A stretch of DNA of 64,000 bases from Nocardia flavorosea (GTDB lineage: Bacteria; Actinomycetota; Actinomycetes; Mycobacteriales; Mycobacteriaceae). Location of the stretch: contig NZ_JADLQL010000001.1 of NCBI RefSeq assembly GCF_015477805.1, positions 1,736,001 to 1,800,000 of the forward strand, given 5' to 3'. Below the pieces are notes generated by a model. The model was not told where the DNA came from and did not search any database. It saw only the letters and a list, made by a program, of their open reading frames with translations. Below are positions 1 through 8,944 of this stretch, piece after piece (the first letter of the stretch is position 1; each line of letters opens with the position of its first letter). The position numbers were made by a program, and so were the translations under genes.

Positions 1-210
1 TGTTTCGGAAACTCATAACCCCCACACCCACCGCGGAATGACCGAACAGGACACGGCTACAGACAGCGGGAGCAATCGCCCCGAGACACCCGGCACCGGG
101 ATCGGATCGACGTACGGGGGTCGACGGGTGGTTCCGGCCGAAGCACCGACCGCTCACCCACCTGGCAACGACCGGTCCGTGAAGCACCGCCCCCGATCGG
201 GCGGCCTCCC
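1..210. other. Intergenic end of window, possible gene start at its left edge
   Basis: No complete gene is visible. A short GC-rich hairpin (CCGCCC/GGGCGG, about 188-205) lies just after the acyP stop and could end that transcript. At the extreme left an ATG on the minus strand (16-14, reading MSFRN) sits after a G-run and may begin a gene running out of the window, but five codons cannot be identified. They do not match the usual Smc N-terminus, the gene expected here in relatives. Confidence 0.3.
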
Positions 211-516
211 CTATCGCTCCACGAACCCCTGCAGCCCGCCCCGGGCCGGCTCCCAGTTCTCGACCACCAGATCCACCCGGCCGGGCGCCGCCGGAGAACG
301 CAGCAGCGCCAGCAATTCGGCCGCCGCGCGCCGCGACCCCTCGGCCACCACATGCACTCGCCCGTCGGCCGCGTTGGTGGCATGCCCGGTGAGCCCGAGC
401 TCCAAGGCCCGCGACCGGGTCCACCAGCGAAAACCCACGCCCTGCACATATCCGTGCACCCAGGCGCTCAGCCGTACCGGATCGGTCGCCGATTGCGCGG
501 TCGTATCGCCCCCCAT
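211..516 (-). CDS. acyP: Acylphosphatase
   Basis: Encodes a 101-residue cytosolic acylphosphatase, which hydrolyses carboxyl-phosphate bonds such as acetyl phosphate or 1,3-bisphosphoglycerate. The family signature is complete: the phosphate-binding loop VQGVGFR (catalytic Arg near residue 30) and the catalytic Asn in the TGHATNAADGRV stretch (near residue 48). Length is normal for the family. The ATG at 516 lies 2 bases after the TGA of the OsmC-like gene, so the two are probably co-transcribed and translationally coupled. In mycobacteria acyP sits in the same place, between the OsmC-like gene and smc. Confidence 0.92.
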   Translation of the reverse strand: MGGDTTAQSATDPVRLSAWVHGYVQGVGFRWWTRSRALELGLTGHATNAADGRVHVVAEGSRRAAAELLALLRSPAAPGRVDLVVENWEPARGGLQGFVER

Positions 517-518
517 GA

Positions 519-992
519 TCAGTCGACGGTATCGATCTCGAAGGACAGCGTCACCTTGCTCCCTGCCTTCAATGTCCGGCCCACTGTGCATACCTTGTCG
601 ATTGCCCGCTGCACCGTCACCAGCAGCCGCTCGCGGGCGGCTTCGTCGAGCTCGCTGAGGTCGAGTTCGAACACCTCGTCCAGCTGCGGGTACACCTCGT
701 TCTCCCGGTCCGCGGCACCGGACACCCGGATGGTCGCGTCGTAATCGTCGCCGAGCCGGCGCGACAGCGGGAAATCCGAGCTCATCCCCGAACACGCGGC
801 CAGCGCGATCTTCAAGAGCTCGCCGGGTGTGAAGACACCGGGCACGCTTTCCGACCCGATCAGTACCTCCGCTCCGCGAGAACTACGCCCGGTATAGCGC
901 CGGGTCCCGGTACGCTCCACCCACAGCGTGGTCGGGCCCGAGGGTGCGCCGGCCGGCACCGCGGCGGCCACAGTGGTGGTGTCATCAGCCAT
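519..992 (-). CDS. OsmC/Ohr family protein
   Basis: Encodes 157 residues of the OsmC/Ohr fold, thiol peroxidases that reduce organic hydroperoxides or act in osmotic/oxidative stress. Both redox cysteines are present: one in LAACSGM (about residue 68) and one in DKVCTVG (about residue 134). A longer upstream frame exists, but the ATG at 992 has an AGGA-like ribosome site 7 bases before it and gives the normal family length. The mycobacterial homologue occupies the same position beside acyP. Whether it prefers peroxides or another thiol reaction cannot be told from sequence. Confidence 0.88.
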   Translation of the reverse strand: MADDTTTVAAAVPAGAPSGPTTLWVERTGTRRYTGRSSRGAEVLIGSESVPGVFTPGELLKIALAACSGMSSDFPLSRRLGDDYDATIRVSGAADRENEVYPQLDEVFELDLSELDEAARERLLVTVQRAIDKVCTVGRTLKAGSKVTLSFEIDTVD

Positions 993-1051
993 GGTTGCGA
1001 TCCTGCCATCCACCGCCCGGGCCGCGCGCACCCGTCCGCGGCAGGTGCGGA

Positions 1052-1186
1052 TCAACCCCGGCGCGACCGCCGCGCGGTCACCCGCACCGGCCGCTTCGGC
1101 CGGTCCTCCAGCATTACGGCGAGAAGCCGCAGCAGCAGTAAGCCGACGACGAATGCGGCGATCAGCGTCGGTGTCACCAGGGACAT
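1052..1186 (-). CDS. Small single-pass membrane protein (44 aa)
   Basis: An open frame of 44 codons starts at ATG 1186 with a strong ribosome site (GGAAGGAC, 4-6 bases before the ATG) and ends at TGA 1052. The product has a short polar start, one hydrophobic helix (about residues 7-25, rich in Leu, Val and Ala) and a very basic tail (DRPKRPVR, then RRSRRG), so it should sit in the membrane with the basic end in the cytosol. It lies 59 bases upstream of the OsmC-like gene on the same strand. No family was recognised. The strong ribosome site and clean topology argue that it is real. Confidence 0.5.
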   Translation of the reverse strand: MSLVTPTLIAAFVVGLLLLRLLAVMLEDRPKRPVRVTARRSRRG

Positions 1187-1378
1187 GGCAGTCCTTCCAC
1201 TCCACATCACGCGGCGCCACCGGCCGCGTACCCACCGGCGAGGCCGGTGATTCCGGCCGCGCCCACCGGCGGTGCGCAGGAAAAACTACCCCTGCGGACG
1301 GCCCGGAAACCCCTCACTTGCGCGATCTTTACGCCGCGAATCCGACCCCGGCGGATCGCCCGGGAGATCGCCCCGGGA

Positions 1379-2902
1379 TCACCGATGCGGATGGCACCGC
1401 GAAGGATCGACCAGCTCCGCACAAGGAAGATTCCCGTAGCGGCGGATCACGTCCTGACCGCCCTCCCACAGCAGGAAACGCGCGAAGCTCGCCCCGATCG
1501 ATCCCGGGGCGAAATCACCGTACGAGTACGCGTACTCCACTCCCCAAAACGGGTAACTCCCTACGCCGGCCGCCGCGCGCGTCGCGGGCCGGCCGCCGAT
1601 CGTCACCCGCACCACCCCCGGCGTATCCGCGGCATCGGCGGCCTCGCTGTATCCGACGGCACCCGGTATCTCGGCCACCTCGTCGAGAACGTCGCGGGTG
1701 GTCAAGGTCTGGCAGCGCCCGGGTCCGTCGCGTCGCGCGAGCTCATTGCAGGTGATACCGGGTTCCGGCGGCTGTCCGGTTGCCAGCAGCCGGGTCTCGA
1801 AATTCCACCGGGTACCGGAACCGGCGTAGCGATTGACCACCCGAACCGGCAGATCGGCGCCGCCGACGGCTCGCCAATTGGTGACCCTTCCGAGGAACAG
1901 GTCCCGGATCTGCTCGACCGTGAGGTCGGTAACCCCGGTTCCCGGATGCACCGTCACGGTGAACAACGACAGCGCCAGCGGCCGTTGCACCAGTCCGGGG
2001 AAATCCGCGCCTTTGGGCGCGTCACCGATCGCCAGCAGCGTGCCGTCGGCACCGCGGGCGTCGTCGACCCGGGCCATACCGCGTTCGCTGCCCTCGAACT
2101 CGTAGTCGATATCCGAACCCGGACAGGTCCGTTCGTAGAGATCGCCCGCCTCCTCGACCACCCGTGCGAATGCGGTCGAGCCCACCACGGTGAGCCGCCC
2201 GGTGGCGCAACCACTCGGCGCCGCGTCGGATTCGACGATATCGAGCACGGCCATCGCCGCGATAACGGTGACCAGAAACCCGGTCAGGACGAGCATGAGC
2301 AGCGAAGCCCCGGAACGACCCTGGGTTTTGGTGATACCGCCGCCGGTGACCACGCCCTGCATCGTGGGCTCGGGATAGTCGCCCGTACCGGCGGTGCGTT
2401 CCAGGGTGGCCAGGATCTTGTAGTGGTCCGATCGGTTCAGCGGAACCTTCGGCAGATCGATGACACCGATATCCTGCCCCGGCAGTTCACGGTGACCGAA
2501 ACCCGAATCCGGTTCGAAACAGACGGCCAGCCCCGGATTGCTCAGTTCGGTCACCGCCATTCCGATCACCCGCCGCTGCGGGAAATGCAGATGTAGTCCG
2601 GCCCGGCCGTTCTGCCCGGTCACGTAATCGGCGGCATCGATGGTGGTGGCACCGTGGTTCTCGATCCGGACCAGCACCACCGACAGATCCTGCAGATTAC
2701 GTTCGGCGCCCTCCGGGGTCTGCCGTAATTGCCGAAGCGCCCCGGCGTGCCCGGATTCCGCTTCGCCGGTGACCGGCGTATCCATCTGTACCCGCCAGCC
2801 GAGCCGTTTACGACCGACGAAGACGAACTCCCAGACGAAGGCGCCCACCGGGATCGCGATACCGGCGAGCGGGAGCACAATACCGAACAACAGTTCACCC
2901 AC
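1379..2902 (-). CDS. Membrane-anchored phosphate-type substrate-binding protein
   Basis: Encodes 507 residues from a GTG start. A first membrane helix (about 4-29) is followed by a domain of about 160 residues without clear identity (residues 35-190). A second helix follows (about 199-223), then a C-terminal periplasmic-binding-protein domain of the PstS type (about 236-490). In that domain one sees LTVVGSTAF at the start, an EQIRDLFLGRVTNW segment and RYAGSGTRWNFE, all typical of phosphate-type binding proteins. It has no lipobox and no Pst permease neighbours, so it is more likely a surface sensor or an accessory binder than a transporter component. There is no strong ribosome site before the GTG, so the start is uncertain. 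Confidence 0.75.
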   Translation of the reverse strand: MGELLFGIVLPLAGIAIPVGAFVWEFVFVGRKRLGWRVQMDTPVTGEAESGHAGALRQLRQTPEGAERNLQDLSVVLVRIENHGATTIDAADYVTGQNGRAGLHLHFPQRRVIGMAVTELSNPGLAVCFEPDSGFGHRELPGQDIGVIDLPKVPLNRSDHYKILATLERTAGTGDYPEPTMQGVVTGGGITKTQGRSGASLLMLVLTGFLVTVIAAMAVLDIVESDAAPSGCATGRLTVVGSTAFARVVEEAGDLYERTCPGSDIDYEFEGSERGMARVDDARGADGTLLAIGDAPKGADFPGLVQRPLALSLFTVTVHPGTGVTDLTVEQIRDLFLGRVTNWRAVGGADLPVRVVNRYAGSGTRWNFETRLLATGQPPEPGITCNELARRDGPGRCQTLTTRDVLDEVAEIPGAVGYSEAADAADTPGVVRVTIGGRPATRAAAGVGSYPFWGVEYAYSYGDFAPGSIGASFARFLLWEGGQDVIRRYGNLPCAELVDPSRCHPHR

Positions 2903-3332
2903 CGGCGAATACCACCCCGAATCCCACTATCGGCCACCATTTTCGGCCAACCGTAGGGCGAAACCCATTCGACCGGCCGAATGTTCGCGCACGATTCACC
3001 GCGGCGTCATCGACCGCCGTGGGGTGGGCTCACGAGCTCTGGTCATCGATTCACCACTGCCGCAGTGCGTCCCTCACTCGGGGGCGACTGCTCCTTCGTG
3101 GTGTCAGCAGGCACTCGCTTCAGCACCGAGCCATTGGCGGCCCGGAAGTCGCGGGACCTCGAACGGGAAAGCCCATGCATCCCGGTAGTTCCCGCGAAAC
3201 TCCAGGAATCCTGGACTATACGGCAGGTGCGGAGGCCGGACGATCGGCCCGAAACCGCGCTGCGCCGTCCACGACATGGCCGAAACCGGCCCGCTCCGAG
3301 CGAATCCTGGCTCCTGCGACCCTGCGATCCGT
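2903..3332. other. Intergenic region, no gene seen
   Basis: This 430-base stretch lies between two minus-strand genes. Short open frames occur on both strands, but none has a ribosome site plus a recognisable product. It probably holds the promoter of the binding-protein gene. Confidence 0.5.
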
Positions 3333-4418
3333 TCACCCGGTGACGACGATATCGCCGCCTCCGTCACCGGAAACGAATGTCAGCAGTTGCCGGGCCTCTG
3401 CCTCGACGAGGGCACGCTGGTCCGCGGCGAACCGATACCAGGGTTCGATGCGCAGTGTCGAATCCTGTAACGACCACCGGCCGTGCACGAAACCGTCCAC
3501 CAGATACACCGGGACCCCGGCCGACGCCTCACGGGAGGTCCGCTGCCGATCTTCCTCGGCGATGATCCGGCGCCGGTCCCGGTAACCGAGCAGCGCATTG
3601 TCGAACGCGGGCAGAAACCGCACCGGCACCGGCAGGTCCGGATCGGCGAGCGGCGCATCGGGTAGATCGAACAACTCGGCGCCTTCCGCGCTCCGCAGTA
3701 CCCGCAGCCGTGGACGCAATGCGGTGACGATCTCGCTGAGCCGGGTGAGACCCGACCAGGCCTGCATATCGGCGACGCTCGCCGGCCCGAACGCGGCGAG
3801 ATAGCGCAGCACCAAAGTGGGTGGGTCGGCCGGGCCGAGCGGTGCCCCGATCCATTCCTCGGCCGGGCCGATGGTGACATATCGGTTGCGCCATCGGCCC
3901 CATTCCCCGGTTTCGGCGCCGTGCGCCATCGGCACCAGCACCTCCACCGCCTCCGCCAGCCTCCGCGTATGACGTTGCGGAAAGTATTCGGCCAGCGCCC
4001 TTCCGAGATCACCCCGCGACATCCACCGGCCCGCCAGAACTTCCCGGCCCACCGCGGCCAAGGCGGTCAACTCGATACCGTCGATCTCATTGCGGTAGTA
4101 GGCGGTATTGAGCGCTCCCGCGACATACGCCTGAACCGTGGGACGCAGCCAGCGGAAATCCTCCGCAGTGCTCAGGTGCACGGTGCGCCGGAGAGTGGTG
4201 GACCGGACGAGTTTCCGGTCGTGCATCAGCGCGGCCAAGTCCGGACGATCGAACCACCGCAACCGCGACCACATCCCGATATAGGGCCAATTCGGTTCCT
4301 GCCCCTGCACCGCGACCAGATGCCGGACCAGCTCGTAGGGTGGCAGCTCGGTCCGGGCCGCCAGATGCTGGCGTACCAGCAAGGTCCGGTTCAAGGTGCG
4401 CAGTGACAATTCCCGCAT
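3333..4418 (-). CDS. Winged-helix DNA-binding protein of the AlkZ/YcaQ (HTH_42) family
   Basis: Encodes 361 residues of the HTH_42 superfamily, whose characterised members (AlkZ, E. coli YcaQ) are DNA glycosylases that unhook crosslinks or remove bulky alkylated bases. Visible family marks are the N-terminal winged-helix start (LNRTLLVRQHL), an AVQGQEPNWPY segment, the RSTTLRRTVHL stretch and a C-terminal VDGFVHGRW motif. The AVQGQ segment carries a Q-x-Q pair where glycosylases of this family have their catalytic Q-phi-Q/D. A DNA repair role is plausible but not shown. The ATG at 4418 is the only good start. It appears to be a stand-alone gene. Confidence 0.75.
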   Translation of the reverse strand: MRELSLRTLNRTLLVRQHLAARTELPPYELVRHLVAVQGQEPNWPYIGMWSRLRWFDRPDLAALMHDRKLVRSTTLRRTVHLSTAEDFRWLRPTVQAYVAGALNTAYYRNEIDGIELTALAAVGREVLAGRWMSRGDLGRALAEYFPQRHTRRLAEAVEVLVPMAHGAETGEWGRWRNRYVTIGPAEEWIGAPLGPADPPTLVLRYLAAFGPASVADMQAWSGLTRLSEIVTALRPRLRVLRSAEGAELFDLPDAPLADPDLPVPVRFLPAFDNALLGYRDRRRIIAEEDRQRTSREASAGVPVYLVDGFVHGRWSLQDSTLRIEPWYRFAADQRALVEAEARQLLTFVSGDGGGDIVVTG

Positions 4419-4638
4419 ACCGGCATTATCGGCGCCGGCACCGACAAGTCGGAGCCTGTCGAGCCGGTAGACCCGAGCGCCCCGAACACGGTCGATCCCG
4501 CACCGGGTCCACAGCGGGACACCGGTATCGCCACCGTAGTGTCAGGGTGGTCCGAGTGGCTCAGCGGAGGGGTCGGCCGAACCATGCCGCCCGGTCACAA
4601 CATCGGCCGGCGACCCGGCCGCGCGTTTCACCAGCGGC

Positions 4639-5697
4639 TCAGTCACCGCCCAGCCGAGTCCATTCCAGCAGCTCGTCCGCCGATCGGGTGTTGATGATCC
4701 GGTCGGGCGGGACCTCGCACGCCACCGCACGGGCACACCCGTACCCCTGCCAGTCCAGCTGACCCGGCGCGTGCGCATCGGTGTCGACCGCGAATTCGCA
4801 ACCCATCTCGAGTGCGAGCCGGATCAACCGGTCCGGCGGGTCCTGCCGTTCGGGCCGGCTGTTGATCTCGACCGCGGTGCCGTAACGGCGGCACGCCTCG
4901 AACACGATCTCGGCGTCGAAATCCGATTCGGGCCGCGTCCCGCGCCCGCCCTCGACCAACCGCCCGGTGCAGTGTCCGAGGACGTCCACATGCGGGTTCG
5001 CCACCGCGTAGACCATGCGCCGGGTCATGGTGTCGCGGTCGTCGCGTAGCCGCGAATGCACACTCGCGACGACGATATCGAGTTCGGCGAGCAGATCGGC
5101 GTCCTGATCCAGGCTGCCGTCGGCGAGGATATCGACCTCGATCCCGGTGAGCACCCGGAACGGCGCCAGTTCGGCGTTCAGCTCGGCAATCATGTCGAGC
5201 TGCCGCCGTAACCGCTGTGCGGACAGACCGTTGGCGACGGTGAGCCGCGGTGAATGGTCGGTCAGCGCGCAGTACTCGTGTCCGAGCGCAGCGGCGCAGC
5301 CCATCATCTCCGCGATCGGGCTCCCACCGTCGGACCAGTCCGAATGGGTGTGCAGATCACCGCGCAACCGGGCGCGCAGCTGCGCACCCGCGGCCCCGAT
5401 CGGCCGAGCCGCTGCCCGTAACTCGGCGAGGTAGCGCGGAACGACCCCCGCGCAGGCTTCTTCTATCACCGCCGCCGTTTTGGGACCGATACCGGCCAGC
5501 TCCTGCCAGTTCCGGGCTTCCCGGCGCCGCCGGAGTTCGTCGTCGTCGAGGCCCGCGACGATATCGGCGGCTCGCCGATACGCCTTGACCCGATGCGTCT
5601 GCTCCCGGCCCCGTTCGAGCCAGAATCCGATCTCGCGCAGCGCCGCCACCGGCCCGGGAGCGGGCCGTCCGGTGGTCTCCGGCGCGTCGGCGAACAC
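4639..5697 (-). CDS. PHP-domain phosphoesterase with helix-hairpin-helix N-terminus
   Basis: Encodes 352 residues. The N-terminal 110 residues resemble the helix-hairpin-helix part of PolX-like proteins (IGPKTAAVIEE, about 70-80). The rest is a PHP metal-dependent phosphoesterase with the full set of metal ligands: DLHTHSDWSDG, ALTDHS, GIEVDI, ASVHS, LGHCTG and DTDAHA. Proteins of this build are often annotated PolX/YcdX-like, though the polymerase palm is absent here. Substrate unknown; a nucleotide or sugar phosphate is possible. The GTG start at 5697 lies 3 bases after the stop of the upstream reductase-like gene, which suggests co-transcription. Confidence 0.85.
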   Translation of the reverse strand: MFADAPETTGRPAPGPVAALREIGFWLERGREQTHRVKAYRRAADIVAGLDDDELRRRREARNWQELAGIGPKTAAVIEEACAGVVPRYLAELRAAARPIGAAGAQLRARLRGDLHTHSDWSDGGSPIAEMMGCAAALGHEYCALTDHSPRLTVANGLSAQRLRRQLDMIAELNAELAPFRVLTGIEVDILADGSLDQDADLLAELDIVVASVHSRLRDDRDTMTRRMVYAVANPHVDVLGHCTGRLVEGGRGTRPESDFDAEIVFEACRRYGTAVEINSRPERQDPPDRLIRLALEMGCEFAVDTDAHAPGQLDWQGYGCARAVACEVPPDRIINTRSADELLEWTRLGGD

Positions 5698-5700
5698 CGG

Positions 5701-6282
5701 TCAGCGGGCCCTTCCGTACTTGACGAAGGCGACACCGTCGTCGAAGACCTGACTGGTGATGACACGGAATTCCATGGGTTCGGGCAGTCGCGGACCACTG
5801 CCGAACAGCGGCCTGCCCCGGCCCAGCACGATCGGATGCAGTTTGAGGAAGATCTGATCGATCTCGGGCATCAGGTCCTGAGCGAGCCGGCCGCCGCCGC
5901 ACAGCCAGATCCCTGGCCCCTGTTCGCGTTTGAGTTCGCGTACCCGGGCGAGCGGATCGGCGGCGATGAGTTCCACGGCCGGATCCGGCGGTGCGGTGAG
6001 CGTGGTGGACACCACGAATTGCCGTAGATGCCCGTACGGGCTGGTGGTGCCGGTGCGCACTCCGAAATCGTAGGTTTTCCGGCCCATGATCACGGTATCG
6101 AAGTTGGCATTGCGCGCGTCGATCCCGAGTGTCCGGCGCACTTCGGACGGCACCGTTTCCGGATACTGCGCGGTGATCGTGGGCCCGTGGTCGCCGCCGA
6201 CCGGGAAGAAATCGACGGTGCCCGCCTCGGTGGCGATGAACCCGTCGATCGTGGCAGCGACGAAGTAGGTGAGCTTGCGCAT
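5701..6282 (-). CDS. RibD C-terminal/dihydrofolate-reductase-like protein
   Basis: Encodes 193 residues of the RibD C-terminal/DHFR-like fold, NAD(P)H-dependent reductases of mostly unknown substrate. Visible marks are the N-terminal KLTYFVAATIDGFIA, the VIMGRKTYDFG motif, GPGIWLCGGGRLAQDL (dinucleotide loop) and VLGRGRPLF. The ATG at 6282 is chosen because GGGAAGGAC precedes it at good spacing and the family begins here; a frame 22 codons longer lacks such support. It is followed after 3 bases by the PHP gene. The product is unlikely to be the housekeeping folate enzyme. Confidence 0.85.
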   Translation of the reverse strand: MRKLTYFVAATIDGFIATEAGTVDFFPVGGDHGPTITAQYPETVPSEVRRTLGIDARNANFDTVIMGRKTYDFGVRTGTTSPYGHLRQFVVSTTLTAPPDPAVELIAADPLARVRELKREQGPGIWLCGGGRLAQDLMPEIDQIFLKLHPIVLGRGRPLFGSGPRLPEPMEFRVITSQVFDDGVAFVKYGRAR

Positions 6283-6361
6283 GGCGTCCTTCCCAGGCCG
6301 GCCGGGCCGACGATCTTGCCGAGCAAACCGTAACCCGTCGCCGGGCACCGCCGCGAGAGGT

Positions 6362-7249
6362 CTACGACGCCGTTTTGCGACGCCGCGCCGGCGGCTGGCA
6401 CCGCGGGCACGAGAAGGACGAGCGATTCATGAATTTCTCCCGGACGATCGCCGCACCGCAGCGGGGACAGGGCCGGTCACCGCGCCCGTATACCGCCAGG
6501 GCCCGCTCGAAATAGCCGGATTCGCCGTTGACGTTCACATACAGTGCGTCGAACGAGGTCCCGCCCGCGGCCAGGGCATCTTCCATCACCGCCGCGGCCT
6601 CCGTGAGCAGCCGCCGCAACACCGGCCGGGTGAGTCCGGCAGCCGGCCGGCCGCCGTGGACCTGCGCCCGCCACAGTGCCTCGTCGGCGTAGATATTGCC
6701 GATACCGGAGACCACCGTCTGATCCAGCAGCACCCGTTTGATCTCGACCTGCTTCGTGCGCAACACAGCGACCACCCGCTCGGCGTCGAAACGGGGATCG
6801 AGCGGATCGCGGGCGATATGGGCCAGCAGATCGGGCAGCAGATCACCGTCCACCTGCACCAGCGGTGCCAGCACCCAGCCGCCGAAGGTGCGCTGATCGA
6901 CGAACCGCAGCTCACGGCCGTCGTCCAGGGTCGCCCGGATATGGGCATGCTTCTCGACCGGCGCACCGGCCGGCTGCACCAGCATCTGCCCGCTCATCCC
7001 CAGATGGACGACCAGCGCGGTATCCGCAGGCTCCCGGTCGGGTTCGTCGAAGGTGAGCCACAGGTACTTACCGCGACGCCGGGCCGCGGCCACCGTCAGA
7101 CCGGTCAGCCGGGCCGCCATATCGGCGGCACCGGCCACATGGCGGCGCACCGAACGCGGGTGCGTCACGGTGACCGATTCCACGGTCCGGCCGCGCAGAT
7201 GTTCGGTCAGGCCGCGGCGAACGACCTCGACCTCGGGAAGCTCGGGCAC
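6362..7249 (-). CDS. mutM: Formamidopyrimidine-DNA glycosylase (Fpg/MutM)
   Basis: Encodes 295 residues of the bifunctional glycosylase/AP lyase that removes 8-oxoguanine and formamidopyrimidines. The catalytic N-terminal PELPEVE (Pro2 and Glu3) is intact, the conserved [12 protein letters not shown] helix-two-turn-helix region is near residue 175, and the C-terminal zinc finger is complete (CPRCG and, 16 residues on, CPRC). The GTG start at 7249 follows the rnc stop with one base between, so mutM is translationally coupled to rnc, as in mycobacteria. Confidence 0.97.
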   Translation of the reverse strand: MPELPEVEVVRRGLTEHLRGRTVESVTVTHPRSVRRHVAGAADMAARLTGLTVAAARRRGKYLWLTFDEPDREPADTALVVHLGMSGQMLVQPAGAPVEKHAHIRATLDDGRELRFVDQRTFGGWVLAPLVQVDGDLLPDLLAHIARDPLDPRFDAERVVAVLRTKQVEIKRVLLDQTVVSGIGNIYADEALWRAQVHGGRPAAGLTRPVLRRLLTEAAAVMEDALAAGGTSFDALYVNVNGESGYFERALAVYGRGDRPCPRCGAAIVREKFMNRSSFSCPRCQPPARRRKTAS

Positions 7250-7250
7250 C

Positions 7251-7973
7251 TCAGGTTTCGCCGGTCAGTGCGCGGTAGGCCGCGCCTGCCGCTTTCTGCT
7301 CGGCTTCTTTCTTCGACCGTCCGACACCCTGCCCGTAGGCATCACCGGCGATCACCGTGGTTGCGGTGAACTCTTTGTCGTGATCGGGGCCGGTGGAGGT
7401 GATCTCGTAGCTGGGCACGCCGAGACCGCGCTCGGCGGTGAGTTCTTGCAGGCTGGTCTTGAAATCCAGCCCGGCACCCATCCGCGGGCCACGTTCGAGC
7501 AGTTCGGCGAACAATCGCAACACGACCTCGCGCGCTACGTCGATACCGTGCTCGAGATGCACGGCACCGAGCAGCGACTCCATCCCGTCGGCCAGGATGC
7601 TCGGTTTGTCCCGGCCGCCGGTGAGTTCTTCACCTTTGCCGAGCAGCAGATGCTCGCCCAGACCGCCCTCGCCCAGCTTCCGGGCCACCTCGGCGAGCGC
7701 GTGCATATTCACCACGCTCGCGCGCAGCTTCGCCAGTTCGCCCTCGGATTTTTCCGGATGCTCGTGGTAGAGCCGTTCGGTGATACTCAGACCGAGTACC
7801 GAATCGCCGAGGAACTCGAGCCGCTCATTGGTCGGCAGCCCACCGTTCTCGTACGCGTACGAGCGATGGGTCAATGCGAGACGGAGCAGCTCGGGCTGAA
7901 TCTCGACACCCAGGGCGGCGAGCAAACTCGCTTGGTCCGGCCGCTCGCCGGGTTCGTCTTTGCCCGCGGTCAA
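7251..7973 (-). CDS. rnc: Ribonuclease III
   Basis: Encodes 240 residues: an RNase III catalytic domain (signature [13 protein letters not shown], with the second acidic cluster DGMESLLGA) followed by a double-stranded RNA-binding domain ([16 protein letters not shown] and [14 protein letters not shown]). It matures rRNA and degrades duplex RNA. An open frame runs much further upstream through rpmF, so the start was set at TTG 7973, 14 bases after the rpmF stop. That gives the usual length, although the ribosome site is weak. It belongs to the DUF177-rpmF-rnc-mutM operon. Confidence 0.94.
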   Translation of the reverse strand: MTAGKDEPGERPDQASLLAALGVEIQPELLRLALTHRSYAYENGGLPTNERLEFLGDSVLGLSITERLYHEHPEKSEGELAKLRASVVNMHALAEVARKLGEGGLGEHLLLGKGEELTGGRDKPSILADGMESLLGAVHLEHGIDVAREVVLRLFAELLERGPRMGAGLDFKTSLQELTAERGLGVPSYEITSTGPDHDKEFTATTVIAGDAYGQGVGRSKKEAEQKAAGAAYRALTGET

Positions 7974-7987
7974 TGGTCGACCGGGGA

Positions 7988-8170
7988 TCAGACGGCCGAG
8001 GCGACCTGGCGGCCCTTGTAGGTACCGCAGGAGGGGCACGCGATATGCGGCAGGGTCTTCTGACCGCAGGCCCGGTTCGGGCAGGTGATCAGCGTAGGCG
8101 CGGCGGCCTTCCACTGGCTGCGCCGCGACCGGGTATTGGAACGGGACATCCGGCGCTTGGGAACGGCCAC
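7988..8170 (-). CDS. rpmF: Ribosomal protein bL32
   Basis: Encodes a 60-residue large-subunit ribosomal protein. It begins [19 protein letters not shown], the standard bL32 N-terminus, and has the four zinc-binding cysteines (CPNRACG and CPSCG), so this is the C+ (zinc-dependent) form. It starts with GTG at 8170, two bases after the stop of the DUF177 gene. That pairing is conserved across bacteria. Confidence 0.96.
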   Translation of the reverse strand: MAVPKRRMSRSNTRSRRSQWKAAAPTLITCPNRACGQKTLPHIACPSCGTYKGRQVASAV

Positions 8171-8172
8171 GA

Positions 8173-8832
8173 CTACTTCTCCTCTGTGCTGTTACGTGCA
8201 ATGTCTGCGGAATGGTCTCCGGTGGCCGCACCCGTATCGGGGCTGCCGCTGCCGGGCGATCCGGAGGCGAATTTCGCCAGCCCGGCCCAGCGGGGATCCA
8301 GTATCTCATGCCCGTGATCGGATCCTGCAATCGCCATCCGAACCCCGCATTCCGGGCACAGTCCCGCACAGTCGGGAGTGCACAGCGGCTGCAGCGGTAA
8401 TTCGAGGCCGAGCTGGTCCACGACCAGGGGTTCGAGATCGATGAGGTCGTCGTCCATCCGGTAGACCTCGTCGTCGGACGCGGTCTGATCGGTGGTGCTG
8501 TCCGGGTAGGCGAACAGTTCGGTCAGCGAGAGTTCGATCGAATCGGTGAACTGTTCCAGGCAACGAGAGCATTCACCGGCCACCGGCGCGCTGACGGTTC
8601 CGGTGACGAGCACACCTTCCGAGACGGCCTGCAGACGTAGATCCAACTCGACCTCGGAACCGGCCGGTACGGCGATCAGGTCCAGGCCGAGCCGGTCGGA
8701 GGTGGTGACGGTTCGCCGCAGTTCGCGCATCGAGCCCGGGGCGCGACCGAGACTGCGAACATCGAGCACGAGACCCGCGTCGTGTGCACGGTGTGCACCG
8801 GAACGCGAGCGCGCGGTCGTATCGGCAGGCAT
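8173..8832 (-). CDS. DUF177 (YceD) family protein
   Basis: Encodes 219 residues of the YceD/DUF177 family, which is regularly linked to rpmF and implicated in 23S rRNA or ribosome assembly. A CSRCLE motif lies mid-protein and a [13 protein letters not shown] cluster near residues 155-170; together they look like a zinc site. Start: an ATG at 8832 has GGAG about 9 bases upstream. A GTG 15 bases earlier is possible but overlaps that ribosome site. It is first in the tight DUF177-rpmF-rnc-mutM operon. The C-terminal 35 residues are Gly/Ser/Pro rich and probably disordered. Confidence 0.9.
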   Translation of the reverse strand: MPADTTARSRSGAHRAHDAGLVLDVRSLGRAPGSMRELRRTVTTSDRLGLDLIAVPAGSEVELDLRLQAVSEGVLVTGTVSAPVAGECSRCLEQFTDSIELSLTELFAYPDSTTDQTASDDEVYRMDDDLIDLEPLVVDQLGLELPLQPLCTPDCAGLCPECGVRMAIAGSDHGHEILDPRWAGLAKFASGSPGSGSPDTGAATGDHSADIARNSTEEK

Positions 8833-8944
8833 CGAAGAACACTCCACTGGGTCGTTCGGGGGTTTCCGGGTGTGCCCACGACTGGGCGGGCAACCACACC
8901 ACAGTACGCGAAACGTGGGGTTACCTGCAAAATCTTCGAAAGAG

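Noticed and set aside
3104..3367. An 87-codon minus-strand frame after the winged-helix gene
   Set aside because: It starts inside the end of the neighbouring gene, lacks a ribosome site and matches no family.
4545..4620. A tRNA-like start (GGTGGTCCGAGTGGCTCAGCG) between two genes
   Set aside because: No T arm, anticodon stem or acceptor pairing follows; the resemblance is limited to the D-arm wording.
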